Source: Acidimicrobiia bacterium
GTDB taxonomy: Bacteria > Actinomycetota > Acidimicrobiia > IMCC26256 > JACDBD01
Length of the DNA: 5,542 nucleotides
NCBI GenBank assembly: GCA_031177445.1
Contig: JAPSGP010000228.1
Coordinates: forward strand, 1-5,542
Direction: 5' to 3'
The notes beneath the pieces were generated by a model. That model made no database searches and was not told the origin of the DNA. It saw only the letters and a list, made by a program, of their open reading frames with translations. The first letter of the stretch is position 1. Each line of letters starts with the position of its first letter. The position numbers and the translations under genes were made by a program. Of this stretch, positions 1 through 5,308 are shown piece after piece.

Positions 1-1669
1 GGCTCGGCGTGCGCTGATAGGTGCGCATCCCGATCGCCCGCCGGCGCGCCCAGCTGACCTGCAGGGAGCGCCCGGCGCGTGAGAGGGCGACGTGCAGCAG
101 GCGTCGCTCCTCCTCGACGTCGGCGTCGGTCTCGGCATGCACGATCGGAACGAGCCCCTGCTCGAGCCCGCACACGAAGACGGTGTCGAACTCGAGCCCC
201 TTCGCGCGGTGGAAGCTCAGCAGCTCGACCGCGTCGCCCGCGGCCACGCTGCCGTCGTCGCGCCCGTGGAGCGCCGCCTCCAGGTAGCCGAGGAAGCCTT
301 CGTAGGAGCCTCCGGACCTGGGGTGGTCGCCACCGGCCTCGAGGTACTCGTGGCCGAGTCGGGCCAGCGCGGCGACGTGGTCGCGGCGCTCCTCGGTGCC
401 TCCCGACTCGCTGCCGAACTCGGCGCGCTCGGTGAACTCGGCCAGGGCTGCGGCAAAGGGTCGCCCGCCGCCGGCGCGCGAGCGCTCACGCAGCTCGTCG
501 AGCGCGACCTTCACCTCGGGCCGCTCGAGAAAGCGCGCCGAGCCGCGGACGGTGAACGGAATGGCAGCACGGGTGAACGCTTCCTCGAAGACCGCCGACT
601 GGGCGTTGGTCCGGTACAGGACTGCGATCGACGACCACGAGCGTCCCGGGTCGCGCGCGCGCTGGACCGCGCGCGCGACGCCGGCCGCCTCGGCCTCGTC
701 GGTTGCGAACGCGGTGACGGTCGGGGCCGGGCCGTCGGGGCGTTGGGCGCGCGCGGGCGGTCGACCGCTGCCGGCCAGGAGCGACTCGGCCACGCACACG
801 ATCTGCGGTGTGGACCGGTAGTTGGTGCGGAGCCGAACCACGGTGGCGCCGGGGAAGTGGCGGGCGAAGCCGGTGAGGTACGTAGCGTCGGCGCCGGCGA
901 AGCCATAGATGGCCTGGTCGCCGTCGCCCACCACGCAGATGTCGGGACGGTCCCCGAGCCACGCCCGCACCAGCCGCAGTTGGGCCGGGTTGGCGTCCTG
1001 GAACTCGTCGACGAAGAAGTGGCGGAAGCGCCAGCGTTGGGTGGCCTGGAACTCGGCGTCGGTCTCCAGGGCGTCGGCGTACCACCACAGCAGGTCCTCG
1101 AAGTCGAGGAGCCGCCGCCGCCGCCGCTCGCGCTCGTACCGCTCGTACCAGGTCGCGACCTCTGCCGGCGGCCGGGGCGGGGCGCGGCGCGCCTGCACCG
1201 CCGCGTCGGCGTACTGCTCCGGCCGCAGCAGGCGGGATTTGGCCCACTCGATCTCGGTGGCGACCTCGGCCGCGAGCAGGCCGCGCGCGCGCCCGCGGCC
1301 GGGCAGCATCGGCACGATCAGGCGAGCCTTGCGCTCGATGAGCTGGGGCATCGACTGGTCGCGGTCCGCGCACCGCCGCCGCAGCTGGGCGAGCGCGATG
1401 GCATGGAACGTGCCGGCAACGACCTCGCGGCGCACACCCAGCCGGACCAGCCGGCTCGACAGCTCGCCCGCGGCCTTCCGTGTGAAGGTGACCGCGAGTA
1501 CGTGCTCGGGCTCGAGGTGGGCGTGGCGCGCCTGCCACGCGATCCGCCGTGTGAGCACGCGCGTCTTTCCCGAGCCGGCGCCGGCCAGGATCACCAGGGG
1601 CGTCGCGCGCGTCGTGACGGCCTCGCGCTGCTCGGGATCGAGAGCATCCAACAGGTGGTCGTCGGGCAC
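1..1669 (-). CDS. uvrD2: UvrD2-like SF1A DNA helicase (partial, C-terminus off the left edge)
   Basis: An ATP-dependent 3'-5' DNA helicase of the UvrD/Rep/PcrA superfamily, expected to act in DNA repair on the chromosome. About 556 residues are visible on the minus strand. Seen in order: Q-motif region DPEQREAV (11-18), Walker A AGAGSGKT (29-36), TFHAIALAQL (motif Ib region), DEFQD Walker B (221-225), GDGDQAIYGF (Q252 in motif III), NYRSTPQ (Y284, motif IV), HRAKGLEF (K490, motif V) and VALSRA (S530-R531, motif VI). The insert EIEWAKSRL and the tail VSWARRR...RTPS read like mycobacterial UvrD2 rather than PcrA. The cysteine linker and HRDC domain that UvrD2 carries would lie beyond base 1, so the subfamily is not proven. 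I chose GTG 1669 because it gives the usual short N-terminus and a -10 box sits just upstream. An in-frame ATG at 1828 would add 53 Gly/Ala/Arg-rich residues. The frame is closed by no stop inside the window. Confidence 0.93.
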   Translation of the reverse strand, partial: MPDDHLLDALDPEQREAVTTRATPLVILAGAGSGKTRVLTRRIAWQARHAHLEPEHVLAVTFTRKAAGELSSRLVRLGVRREVVAGTFHAIALAQLRRRCADRDQSMPQLIERKARLIVPMLPGRGRARGLLAAEVATEIEWAKSRLLRPEQYADAAVQARRAPPRPPAEVATWYERYERERRRRRLLDFEDLLWWYADALETDAEFQATQRWRFRHFFVDEFQDANPAQLRLVRAWLGDRPDICVVGDGDQAIYGFAGADATYLTGFARHFPGATVVRLRTNYRSTPQIVCVAESLLAGSGRPPARAQRPDGPAPTVTAFATDEAEAAGVARAVQRARDPGRSWSSIAVLYRTNAQSAVFEEAFTRAAIPFTVRGSARFLERPEVKVALDELRERSRAGGGRPFAAALAEFTERAEFGSESGGTEERRDHVAALARLGHEYLEAGGDHPRSGGSYEGFLGYLEAALHGRDDGSVAAGDAVELLSFHRAKGLEFDTVFVCGLEQGLVPIVHAETDADVEEERRLLHVALSRAGRSLQVSWARRRAIGMRTYQRTPS

Positions 1670-1675
1670 TCCCGG

Positions 1676-1681
1676 ACGATA
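1676..1681 (-). promoter_or_regulatory. Candidate -10 box for leaderless transcription of the helicase gene
   Basis: Read on the minus strand, TATCGT (TANNNT type) ends six bases before the GTG at 1669. That spacing would make the G of GTG the first transcribed base. No Shine-Dalgarno sequence precedes the GTG, which fits a leaderless message, common in actinobacteria. No clear -35 hexamer is seen at 17-18 bp, so the call is tentative. Confidence 0.4.
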
Positions 1682-1861
1682 GCGAGCACCTATGACAGGA
1701 ACCTCGGAACGCGCCGAGCTTTCCGCGAGCGACGGTCCGCGACCGCGGCGGCGTTTGCCGACCGCCGCCGCCGCAGCCGCAGCCTGCGACGGCGACCGAG
1801 AGAGGCTGTAGCCACCGCCGCCGCCCATTGTCCGGCTCGCTGACGCTCGCCAAGGATTCGC
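1682..1861. other. GCC/GGC-rich low-complexity stretch between divergent transcription units
   Basis: No gene supported on similarity. The stretch is dominated by GCC/CCG triplets. It holds a hairpin with 8-bp arms (1745-1752 with 1764-1771, 11-base loop). On the minus strand it stays open in the helicase frame back to an ATG at 1828, and would encode five glycines, six alanines and a basic KRRRGRG segment. This could be a disordered N-terminal extension of the helicase. I think a non-coding spacer is more likely, because the extension has no resemblance to UvrD-family N-termini and its ATG has no good ribosome binding site. Confidence 0.4.
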
Positions 1862-1890
1862 TTGACGACGCGAAGGCGCGGTCGTATGTT
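1862..1890 (+). promoter_or_regulatory. Strong sigma-70/SigA-type promoter facing right
   Basis: TTGACG at 1862-1867 and TATGTT at 1885-1890 are separated by exactly 17 bases. This is five of six matches to the -35 consensus and a good TANNNT -10. Transcription would start near 1897-1898. The first well-supported gene to the right begins 317 bases later, so the promoter serves either a long leader or a separate non-coding RNA. Confidence 0.6.
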
Positions 1891-1924
1891 GCTCGTCACC
1901 GACAACGCGAGTGCGGTACTGGTA

Positions 1925-2180
1925 CCCCGAGGGCGGCCCGCAAGGGACACCCGAGGAGGTTCCGGATTACGGGCTCGGGGCGTCGGGCGACAACCGAGTC
2001 GTCGGGCAGCTCCCCTCTCCGGAGGAGGGTTGCGGCGGTGGCGAGGAAGTCGGAGCCACTGCCGAGGTCGGCGACCCGCCCGCCGGGGAGCCGGCGAGAG
2101 GCAGCGGCCAGGACTCGTAAGGGTCCGGGGAAAGTGCCCCGAGGAGATCGGAGCTGCGACGCAGCGAAGACTACTCGGGG
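1925..2180. repeat. Alternating complementary heptamers (A-B-A-B)
   Basis: CCCCGAG occurs at 1925-1931 and 2137-2143; its exact reverse complement CTCGGGG occurs at 1974-1980 and 2174-2180. Each A can close a local stem with the B that follows it (42-base and 30-base interiors). The first A could also pair with the last B to close the whole segment. The first B is shared with a smaller hairpin (1974-1998), so alternative folds are possible. Confidence 0.55.
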
Positions 2181-2191
2181 CCTTTCCATTT
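2136..2191 (+). terminator. Terminator-like hairpin followed by a T-rich run
   Basis: GCCCCGAG 2136-2143 pairs with CTCGGGGC 2174-2181 (8 bp, all Watson-Crick). Inside it is a second stem, GCTGC 2153-2157 with GCAGC 2161-2165 around a GAC loop. The run after the stem is CCTTTCCATTT, which is a weak U-tract. An upstream GGGG (2127-2130) could instead pair with the CCCC at 2137-2140, so an attenuator-style switch is conceivable. Not a textbook intrinsic terminator. Confidence 0.35.
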
Positions 2192-2199
2192 CCCGACGC

Positions 2200-2205
2200 T
2201 ACGTT
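2200..2205 (+). promoter_or_regulatory. Candidate -10 box for leaderless transcription of the zincin gene
   Basis: TACGTT (TANNNT) ends nine bases before the ATG at 2215, and that ATG has no Shine-Dalgarno sequence. This suggests a leaderless or near-leaderless message starting at the operon's first gene. No recognisable -35 is present at 16-18 bp, so the upstream promoter at 1862-1890 could serve the operon instead. Confidence 0.3.
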
Positions 2206-2214
2206 GCGCCCTGC

Positions 2215-2580
2215 ATGCGCGTTTCCCGTGACCGGTTCGAGGAGCTCGTCGCCGACGCGCTCGACTCGATCCCGGCGCAGCTCGGCGACTACATGGAGAA
2301 CGTCGCGGTGGTGGTCGAGGACTGGCCGACCGCCGAGCAGCTGGCCGGCCGGGAGGGCACGCTGCTGGGGCTGTACGAGGGCATCAGCCTGACCAACCGG
2401 GGCCCACTGAGCTACGGCGGGGTGATGCCGGACCGGATCACGATCTTCCGCGGGCCGCTCTCCCAGCGCGCCCGTGACGAAGCCGACCTCGCCCGCCAGA
2501 TCCGGGTCACGGTCATCCACGAGGTGGCCCACCACTTCGGCATCGACGACGCCCGGCTCCGGGAGCTCGGCTGGAGTTAG
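2215..2580 (+). CDS. Zincin-like metallopeptidase family protein (PF06262 type)
   Basis: A 121-residue protein with the single-domain architecture of the PF06262 'zincin-like' family common in actinobacteria, whose substrate is unknown. The zinc-protease signature is complete near the C-terminus: H102-E103-V-A-H106-H-F-G109-I-D-D112, i.e. HExxHxxGxxD. H102, H106 and D112 would bind zinc and E103 would be catalytic. The N-terminus SRDRFEELVADALDSIP, the following NVAVVVEDWP and the central LLGLYEGISLT are typical of the family, which supports ATG 2215. The frame remains open upstream to 1828, but those residues are Arg/Ser-rich and look non-coding. No signal peptide or membrane segment, so probably cytoplasmic. 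It is the first gene of the putative operon; the next start is 19 bases beyond its stop. Confidence 0.88.
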   Translation: MRVSRDRFEELVADALDSIPAQLGDYMENVAVVVEDWPTAEQLAGREGTLLGLYEGISLTNRGPLSYGGVMPDRITIFRGPLSQRARDEADLARQIRVTVIHEVAHHFGIDDARLRELGWS

Positions 2581-2599
2581 GGTGCGGCCGAGGGGGAAC

Positions 2600-3919
2600 A
2601 TGGCGCGCGGCAACACCTGGCGCAATTGGGGACGCAACCAGGGGTGCTCGCCGGCGGCGGTGGAGTTGCCGGCGTCGGAGCTCGAGGTCGTCGAGGCCGT
2701 CGGTCGAGCGCGCGCGGCCGGCCAGACGGTGAAGGTCGTCGGCGCGGGCCACTCGTTCACCGACATCGCGTGCACGGACGGCCGGCTCCTGCACCTCGAC
2801 CGGCTCGACCGCGTCGTCTCGGTCGACCGCGACGCCCGGTCGGCGACCGTCGAGGGCGGCATTCCGCTGTGGAAGCTCAACGAGGAGCTCGCCCAGCGCG
2901 GCCTCGCGCTGCCGAACCTCGGCGACATCGATCGTCAGTCGATCGCGGGCGCGATTTCGACCGCCACCCATGGCGGCGGGATCCGATTCGGCGGCCTGGC
3001 CGCGTTCGTCATCGGCCTCGAGCTCGTCACCGCCGACGGCCAGCTGCTGCGCTGTTCGGCAGACGAGGAGCCGGAGGTGTTCTCCTGCGCGCGGGTTTCG
3101 CTCGGCGCGCTGGGGGTCATCACGAAGGTCACCTTGCAGTGCGAGCCCGCGTTCCGGCTCCATTCGATCGAGAAGCCGCGCACGCTGGACTCGCTGGTGC
3201 ACGACCTCGACGACATCGTCGACGCCAACGAGCACATCGACTGCTACTGGTTCCCCCACACGGACGTCGCAACGGTGAAGGTCGCCAACCGGACCGACGC
3301 TCCCGTGCGCGTGAAGTCGGGCTGGAAGCGCTGGCGCGACGAGACCCTGCTGCCGAACTACGCCTTCGGCGCCCTGTGCGCGGTCGGCCGCCGCCGGCCC
3401 GACCGGGTGCCGGCAAACATGCAGCTCGTCGCGGGTGGGATCGGCAGGACCGAGCTCGTCGACGTGAGCCATCGGGTGCTCTGCAGCCGCCGCCTCGTTC
3501 GGTTCGTGGAGATGGAGTACTCCATCCCACGCGCGGACCTCACCAAGGCGCTGCTGCAGGTCCGCGACTTCATCGAGGCCGAGCGGCTCAGGATCGACTT
3601 CCCGATCGAGCTCCGGGTGGCGGCGGCCGACGACATCCCGCTCAGCACCGCGCACGGCCGCGAGACGGGCTACCTCGCGGTGCATCTTTCGTCGGGCACG
3701 CCGCCGAGCGCGATCGAGCGCTACTTCCGCGGCGTCGAGACAATCATGAACGAGCTCGAGGGCCGGCCGCACTGGGGGAAACTCCACTTCCAGGACGCGT
3801 CCACGCTGGCGCCGCGCTATCGAGCGTGGGATCGCTTCCAGGCCGTTCGCTCGCGGCTCGATCCCGACGGGCGCTTCCGGAACGCGTACCTCGACCGCGT
3901 CTTGGGGTCACCCGTCTAG
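2600..3919 (+). CDS. FAD-linked sugar-lactone dehydrogenase (L-gulono-/D-arabinono-1,4-lactone oxidase family)
   Basis: A 439-residue flavoprotein of the VAO superfamily with an N-terminal FAD-binding domain (about 10-180) and a C-terminal ALO domain (about 185-439). It oxidises an aldono-1,4-lactone in vitamin C-type chemistry. From memory it reads throughout like M. tuberculosis Rv1771, L-gulono-1,4-lactone dehydrogenase (428 aa). Seen: GAGHSFTDIACTDG with H51, the residue that carries covalent FAD in family members with His at this place; ATHGGG around H124; ARVSLGALGVI; VRFVEMEYSIPR; and the signature PHWGK (H391-K394) followed by DRFQAVRSRLDPDGRF. ATG 2600 is preceded by GAGGGGG at 2590-2596. 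A GTG at 2582 is in frame but lies before that ribosome site, so I prefer ATG. No signal peptide. The natural lactone and electron acceptor (O2 or a cytochrome) cannot be told from sequence. Confidence 0.9.
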   Translation: MARGNTWRNWGRNQGCSPAAVELPASELEVVEAVGRARAAGQTVKVVGAGHSFTDIACTDGRLLHLDRLDRVVSVDRDARSATVEGGIPLWKLNEELAQRGLALPNLGDIDRQSIAGAISTATHGGGIRFGGLAAFVIGLELVTADGQLLRCSADEEPEVFSCARVSLGALGVITKVTLQCEPAFRLHSIEKPRTLDSLVHDLDDIVDANEHIDCYWFPHTDVATVKVANRTDAPVRVKSGWKRWRDETLLPNYAFGALCAVGRRRPDRVPANMQLVAGGIGRTELVDVSHRVLCSRRLVRFVEMEYSIPRADLTKALLQVRDFIEAERLRIDFPIELRVAAADDIPLSTAHGRETGYLAVHLSSGTPPSAIERYFRGVETIMNELEGRPHWGKLHFQDASTLAPRYRAWDRFQAVRSRLDPDGRFRNAYLDRVLGSPV

Positions 3920-3947
3920 TCTCGAGGCCGAGCCAAGGGAGGGGGTC

Positions 3948-4580
3948 ATGCCGTACCCGAAGCACCTCATCAACGAGGGCGAGACGGTGGCGCTCGATCT
4001 GCACCCGCACTGGTGGTTCTTCTCGAAGCACATCATCACCGGGATCCCGCTGTTCATCGCGCTCGTCGGGGTGTTCTCGATCTCGGGCGACTACTTCACC
4101 GGCTACGCCTGGGCGGCGGCGGCGATCGTGTGGGCGATCTGGCTCCTGGTCAAGTACCTCGACTGGCAGTTCACGCACTTCGTGGTGACCGACGAGCGAG
4201 TCGTGTCCCGCACCGGCGTGCTGGCGAAGCGCGGCGTCGAGATCCCACTCGAGCGCATCTCCAACATCAACTTCCGCCAGGGGATCTGGGAGCGGATCAT
4301 CGGCGCCGGCGACCTCTCCATCGAGTCGGCGGGCCGGGAGGGCGACTCGGCCTTCGAGAACGTCCGCCATCCCGACGGCGTCCAGCAGGAGATCTACCGC
4401 CAGATCGAGGCGAACGCCGACAAGAAGGCGCGACGCCATGCTCCCCAGGTCGGCGCACCCACGCCGAGCGCGCCGTCGATCCCCGAGCAGATCGCGCAGC
4501 TGGCGGAGTTGCGCGACCGCGGCCACATCACGCCGGCGGACTTCGAGGCCAAGAAGGCCCAGCTCCTGGAGCGGATGTAG
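3948..4580 (+). CDS. Membrane protein with bacterial PH domain (bPH_2/YdbS-like) and C-terminal SHOCT domain
   Basis: A 210-residue membrane protein of unknown function. Order: short N-terminal segment with LHPHWW (18-23); two hydrophobic helices (about 28-46 and 53-70); a bacterial PH domain of the PF03703 type (about 72-155) with FVVTDERVVSRTGVLAKRGVEIPLERI and the typical NINFRQGIWERIIGAGDLSIESAG; a charged Ala/Pro linker (155-176); and a SHOCT tail (177-210) with IAQLAELRDRGHITPADFEAKKAQLL. SHOCT is usually a short C-terminal oligomerisation or interaction helix pair. The helices form a hairpin, so both ends are probably cytoplasmic. ATG 3948 has a strong ribosome site, AAGGGAGG at 3935-3942, five bases away, and the gene begins 28 bases after the dehydrogenase stop. 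It ends in ATG-TAG, directly against the next gene. Role in the operon unknown. Confidence 0.88.
   Translation: MPYPKHLINEGETVALDLHPHWWFFSKHIITGIPLFIALVGVFSISGDYFTGYAWAAAAIVWAIWLLVKYLDWQFTHFVVTDERVVSRTGVLAKRGVEIPLERISNINFRQGIWERIIGAGDLSIESAGREGDSAFENVRHPDGVQQEIYRQIEANADKKARRHAPQVGAPTPSAPSIPEQIAQLAELRDRGHITPADFEAKKAQLLERM
4568..4571 (+). promoter_or_regulatory. Possible ribosome binding site for the BtuF-like gene
   Basis: GGAG lies inside the last codons of the PH/SHOCT gene. It is five bases before a GTA triplet at 4577, which is in the frame of the BtuF-like protein, and three bases before an out-of-frame ATG at 4575. It hints that translation of the next gene starts here by coupling or re-initiation, but neither triplet is a normal usable start. 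Confidence 0.3.
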
Positions 4581-5308
4581 CGGCACCCGCGCGCGTCGTC
4601 TCGCTCGTCCCTTCGGTCACCGAGACACTCCGCGCGCTCGGAGTCGAGCCGATCGCCTGCACCCGGTTCTGTGAGCAACCGGACCTGCCGACGATCGGCG
4701 GCACGAAGAACCCCGACATCGACGCCATCGTCGCGCTGCGTCCCGACCTCGTCGTCGTGAACGACGAGGAGAACCGGATCGAGGACGCGCGGGCGCTGAC
4801 CGCGGCCGGGTTGCGGGTGCACTCGATGTCGCCGCGGGCGGTCGCTGGGGTCGGCGCGGCGATGCGGGAGCTGTGCACGGAGCTCGGGGTGGACGTGCCC
4901 CCGCCGTTCGACGGCGAAGCATGGGATCGGTGGCTGGACGAGCAGCGAGCGCGAGCTCCGCGCGACCGCCTCACGGCGGCGATCCTCGTCTGGCGCCGGC
5001 CCTGGATGACGCTCAACGCCGACACGTACGGGTCGTCGGTGCTCGAGCTCCTCGGAGTCGACAACGTGTTCGCGGGGGGCGACGATCGCTACCCCGAGGT
5101 CACGCTGGACGAGCTCGCGGGCAAGGGGCCGGAGCTGGTGCTGTTGCCGGACGAGCCCTATGCGTTTCGTGACACGCATGCCGACGAGGTCGCCCGGGCG
5201 GTGGCGGGCGCGCAGGTCGAGCGGCTCGACGGCCAGGACCTGTTCTGGTGGGGGATCCGGACGCCGGGCGCGTGCGAGCGACTGGGGCGCGTCATTCGAC
5301 CACGGTGA
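4577..5308 (+). CDS. BtuF-like cobalamin/metal-binding protein (helical-backbone receptor), start codon unclear
   Basis: About 243 residues resembling the BtuF/TroA-superfamily binding proteins that capture vitamin B12 or metal chelates. Two lobes are visible: an N-lobe beginning ARVVSLVPSVTETLRALG (5-22), followed by IGGTKNPDIDAIVALRPDLVVVN, and a C-lobe with LVWRRPWMTLNADTYG (V138 onward), NVFAGGDDRYPEVTLDEL (R171-E174), LLPDEPYAF (E193) and FWWGIRTPGA. Family proteins usually start right at the 'RVVSL' strand, so the expected start falls at about 4577-4595. That frame has no ATG, GTG or TTG there, nor for more than 300 bases upstream (the nearest is a GTG at 4013, inside the PH gene). The boundary given assumes a rare GTA start at 4577. 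There is no signal peptide or lipobox, unlike transporter-linked BtuF, and no permease or ATPase nearby, so a cytoplasmic role is possible. An indel in the sequence is the main alternative. Confidence 0.8.
   Translation, partial: VAAPARVVSLVPSVTETLRALGVEPIACTRFCEQPDLPTIGGTKNPDIDAIVALRPDLVVVNDEENRIEDARALTAAGLRVHSMSPRAVAGVGAAMRELCTELGVDVPPPFDGEAWDRWLDEQRARAPRDRLTAAILVWRRPWMTLNADTYGSSVLELLGVDNVFAGGDDRYPEVTLDELAGKGPELVLLPDEPYAFRDTHADEVARAVAGAQVERLDGQDLFWWGIRTPGACERLGRVIRPR

Larger units (their letters stand above)
1898..2191 (+). ncRNA. Candidate structured non-coding RNA or long structured 5' leader
   Basis: No convincing protein gene lies here, but it sits behind the best promoter in the window and ends in a hairpin plus T-rich run. 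Visible inverted repeats: CCCCGAG 1925-1931 with CTCGGGG 1974-1980; CTCGG 1974-1978 with CCGAG 1994-1998 enclosing GTC/GAC 1982-1991; CCCTC 2013-2017 with GAGGG 2025-2029; GGTC/GACC 2066-2076; CGCCGG/CCGGCG 2081-2096 with loop GGAG; and the final hairpin 2136-2181. Unpaired parts are rich in GAGGAG-like purine runs. I could not match it to RNase P RNA, tmRNA, SRP RNA, or cobalamin, SAM, glycine, TPP, FMN, ydaO, ZTP or GEMM riboswitches from memory. High G+C sequence forms hairpins by chance, so this is an inference from promoter, lack of a gene and terminator-like end taken together. Confidence 0.35.

Noticed and set aside
92..1843. 583-residue plus-strand open frame opposite the helicase
   Set aside because: It is the antisense shadow of the helicase frame, which shows all SF1 motifs on the minus strand. 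The shadow protein is Gly/Ala/Arg/Glu-rich with no recognisable domain.
486..1853. 455-residue minus-strand open frame overlapping the helicase in another frame
   Set aside because: Very arginine/proline-rich, typical of a frame-shifted reading of a high-G+C gene; the true helicase frame overlaps it completely.
1911..2120. 69-residue open frame (GTG start) within the structured intergenic segment
   Set aside because: Gly/Glu/Pro-rich low-complexity product, no ribosome binding site, more AT-ending codons than the neighbours. It lies 13 bases from the predicted transcript start, so a short leader peptide cannot be fully excluded.
2041..2145. Cobalamin riboswitch or RNase P-like motifs (GCCACTG; GAGGAAGTC)
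   Set aside because: Single short matches only. The other conserved blocks of either RNA, in the right order, are absent.
2136..2181. SAH-riboswitch-like look (CGAGGAG...CTGCGAC...CTCGG)
   Set aside because: The opening resembles it, but the conserved GCAGGCTCG-type 3' side and its pseudoknot partner are missing, and the downstream gene is not in SAM/SAH metabolism.
1828..2214. N-terminal extension of the zincin protein to 250 residues
   Set aside because: The frame is open but the added residues are Arg/Ser/Thr-rich and unlike any PF06262 member. The family N-terminus begins at ATG 2215, and a promoter lies inside the extension.
1690..2928. 412-residue minus-strand frame over the zincin gene and intergenic region
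   Set aside because: Antisense shadow; the plus strand carries the complete HExxHxxGxxD protease motif and the family N-terminus.
2513..3787. 424-residue minus-strand frame opposite the lactone dehydrogenase
   Set aside because: Antisense shadow of a gene with full-length family similarity and intact motifs on the plus strand.
4394..5179. 261-residue minus-strand frame opposite the BtuF-like gene
   Set aside because: Antisense shadow; charged, Arg-rich, no domain recognised.
4013..5308. 431-residue fusion reading that includes the BtuF-like protein
   Set aside because: Its first 190 residues are an out-of-frame reading of the PH/SHOCT gene, which is clearly translated in its own frame to a normal SHOCT end.
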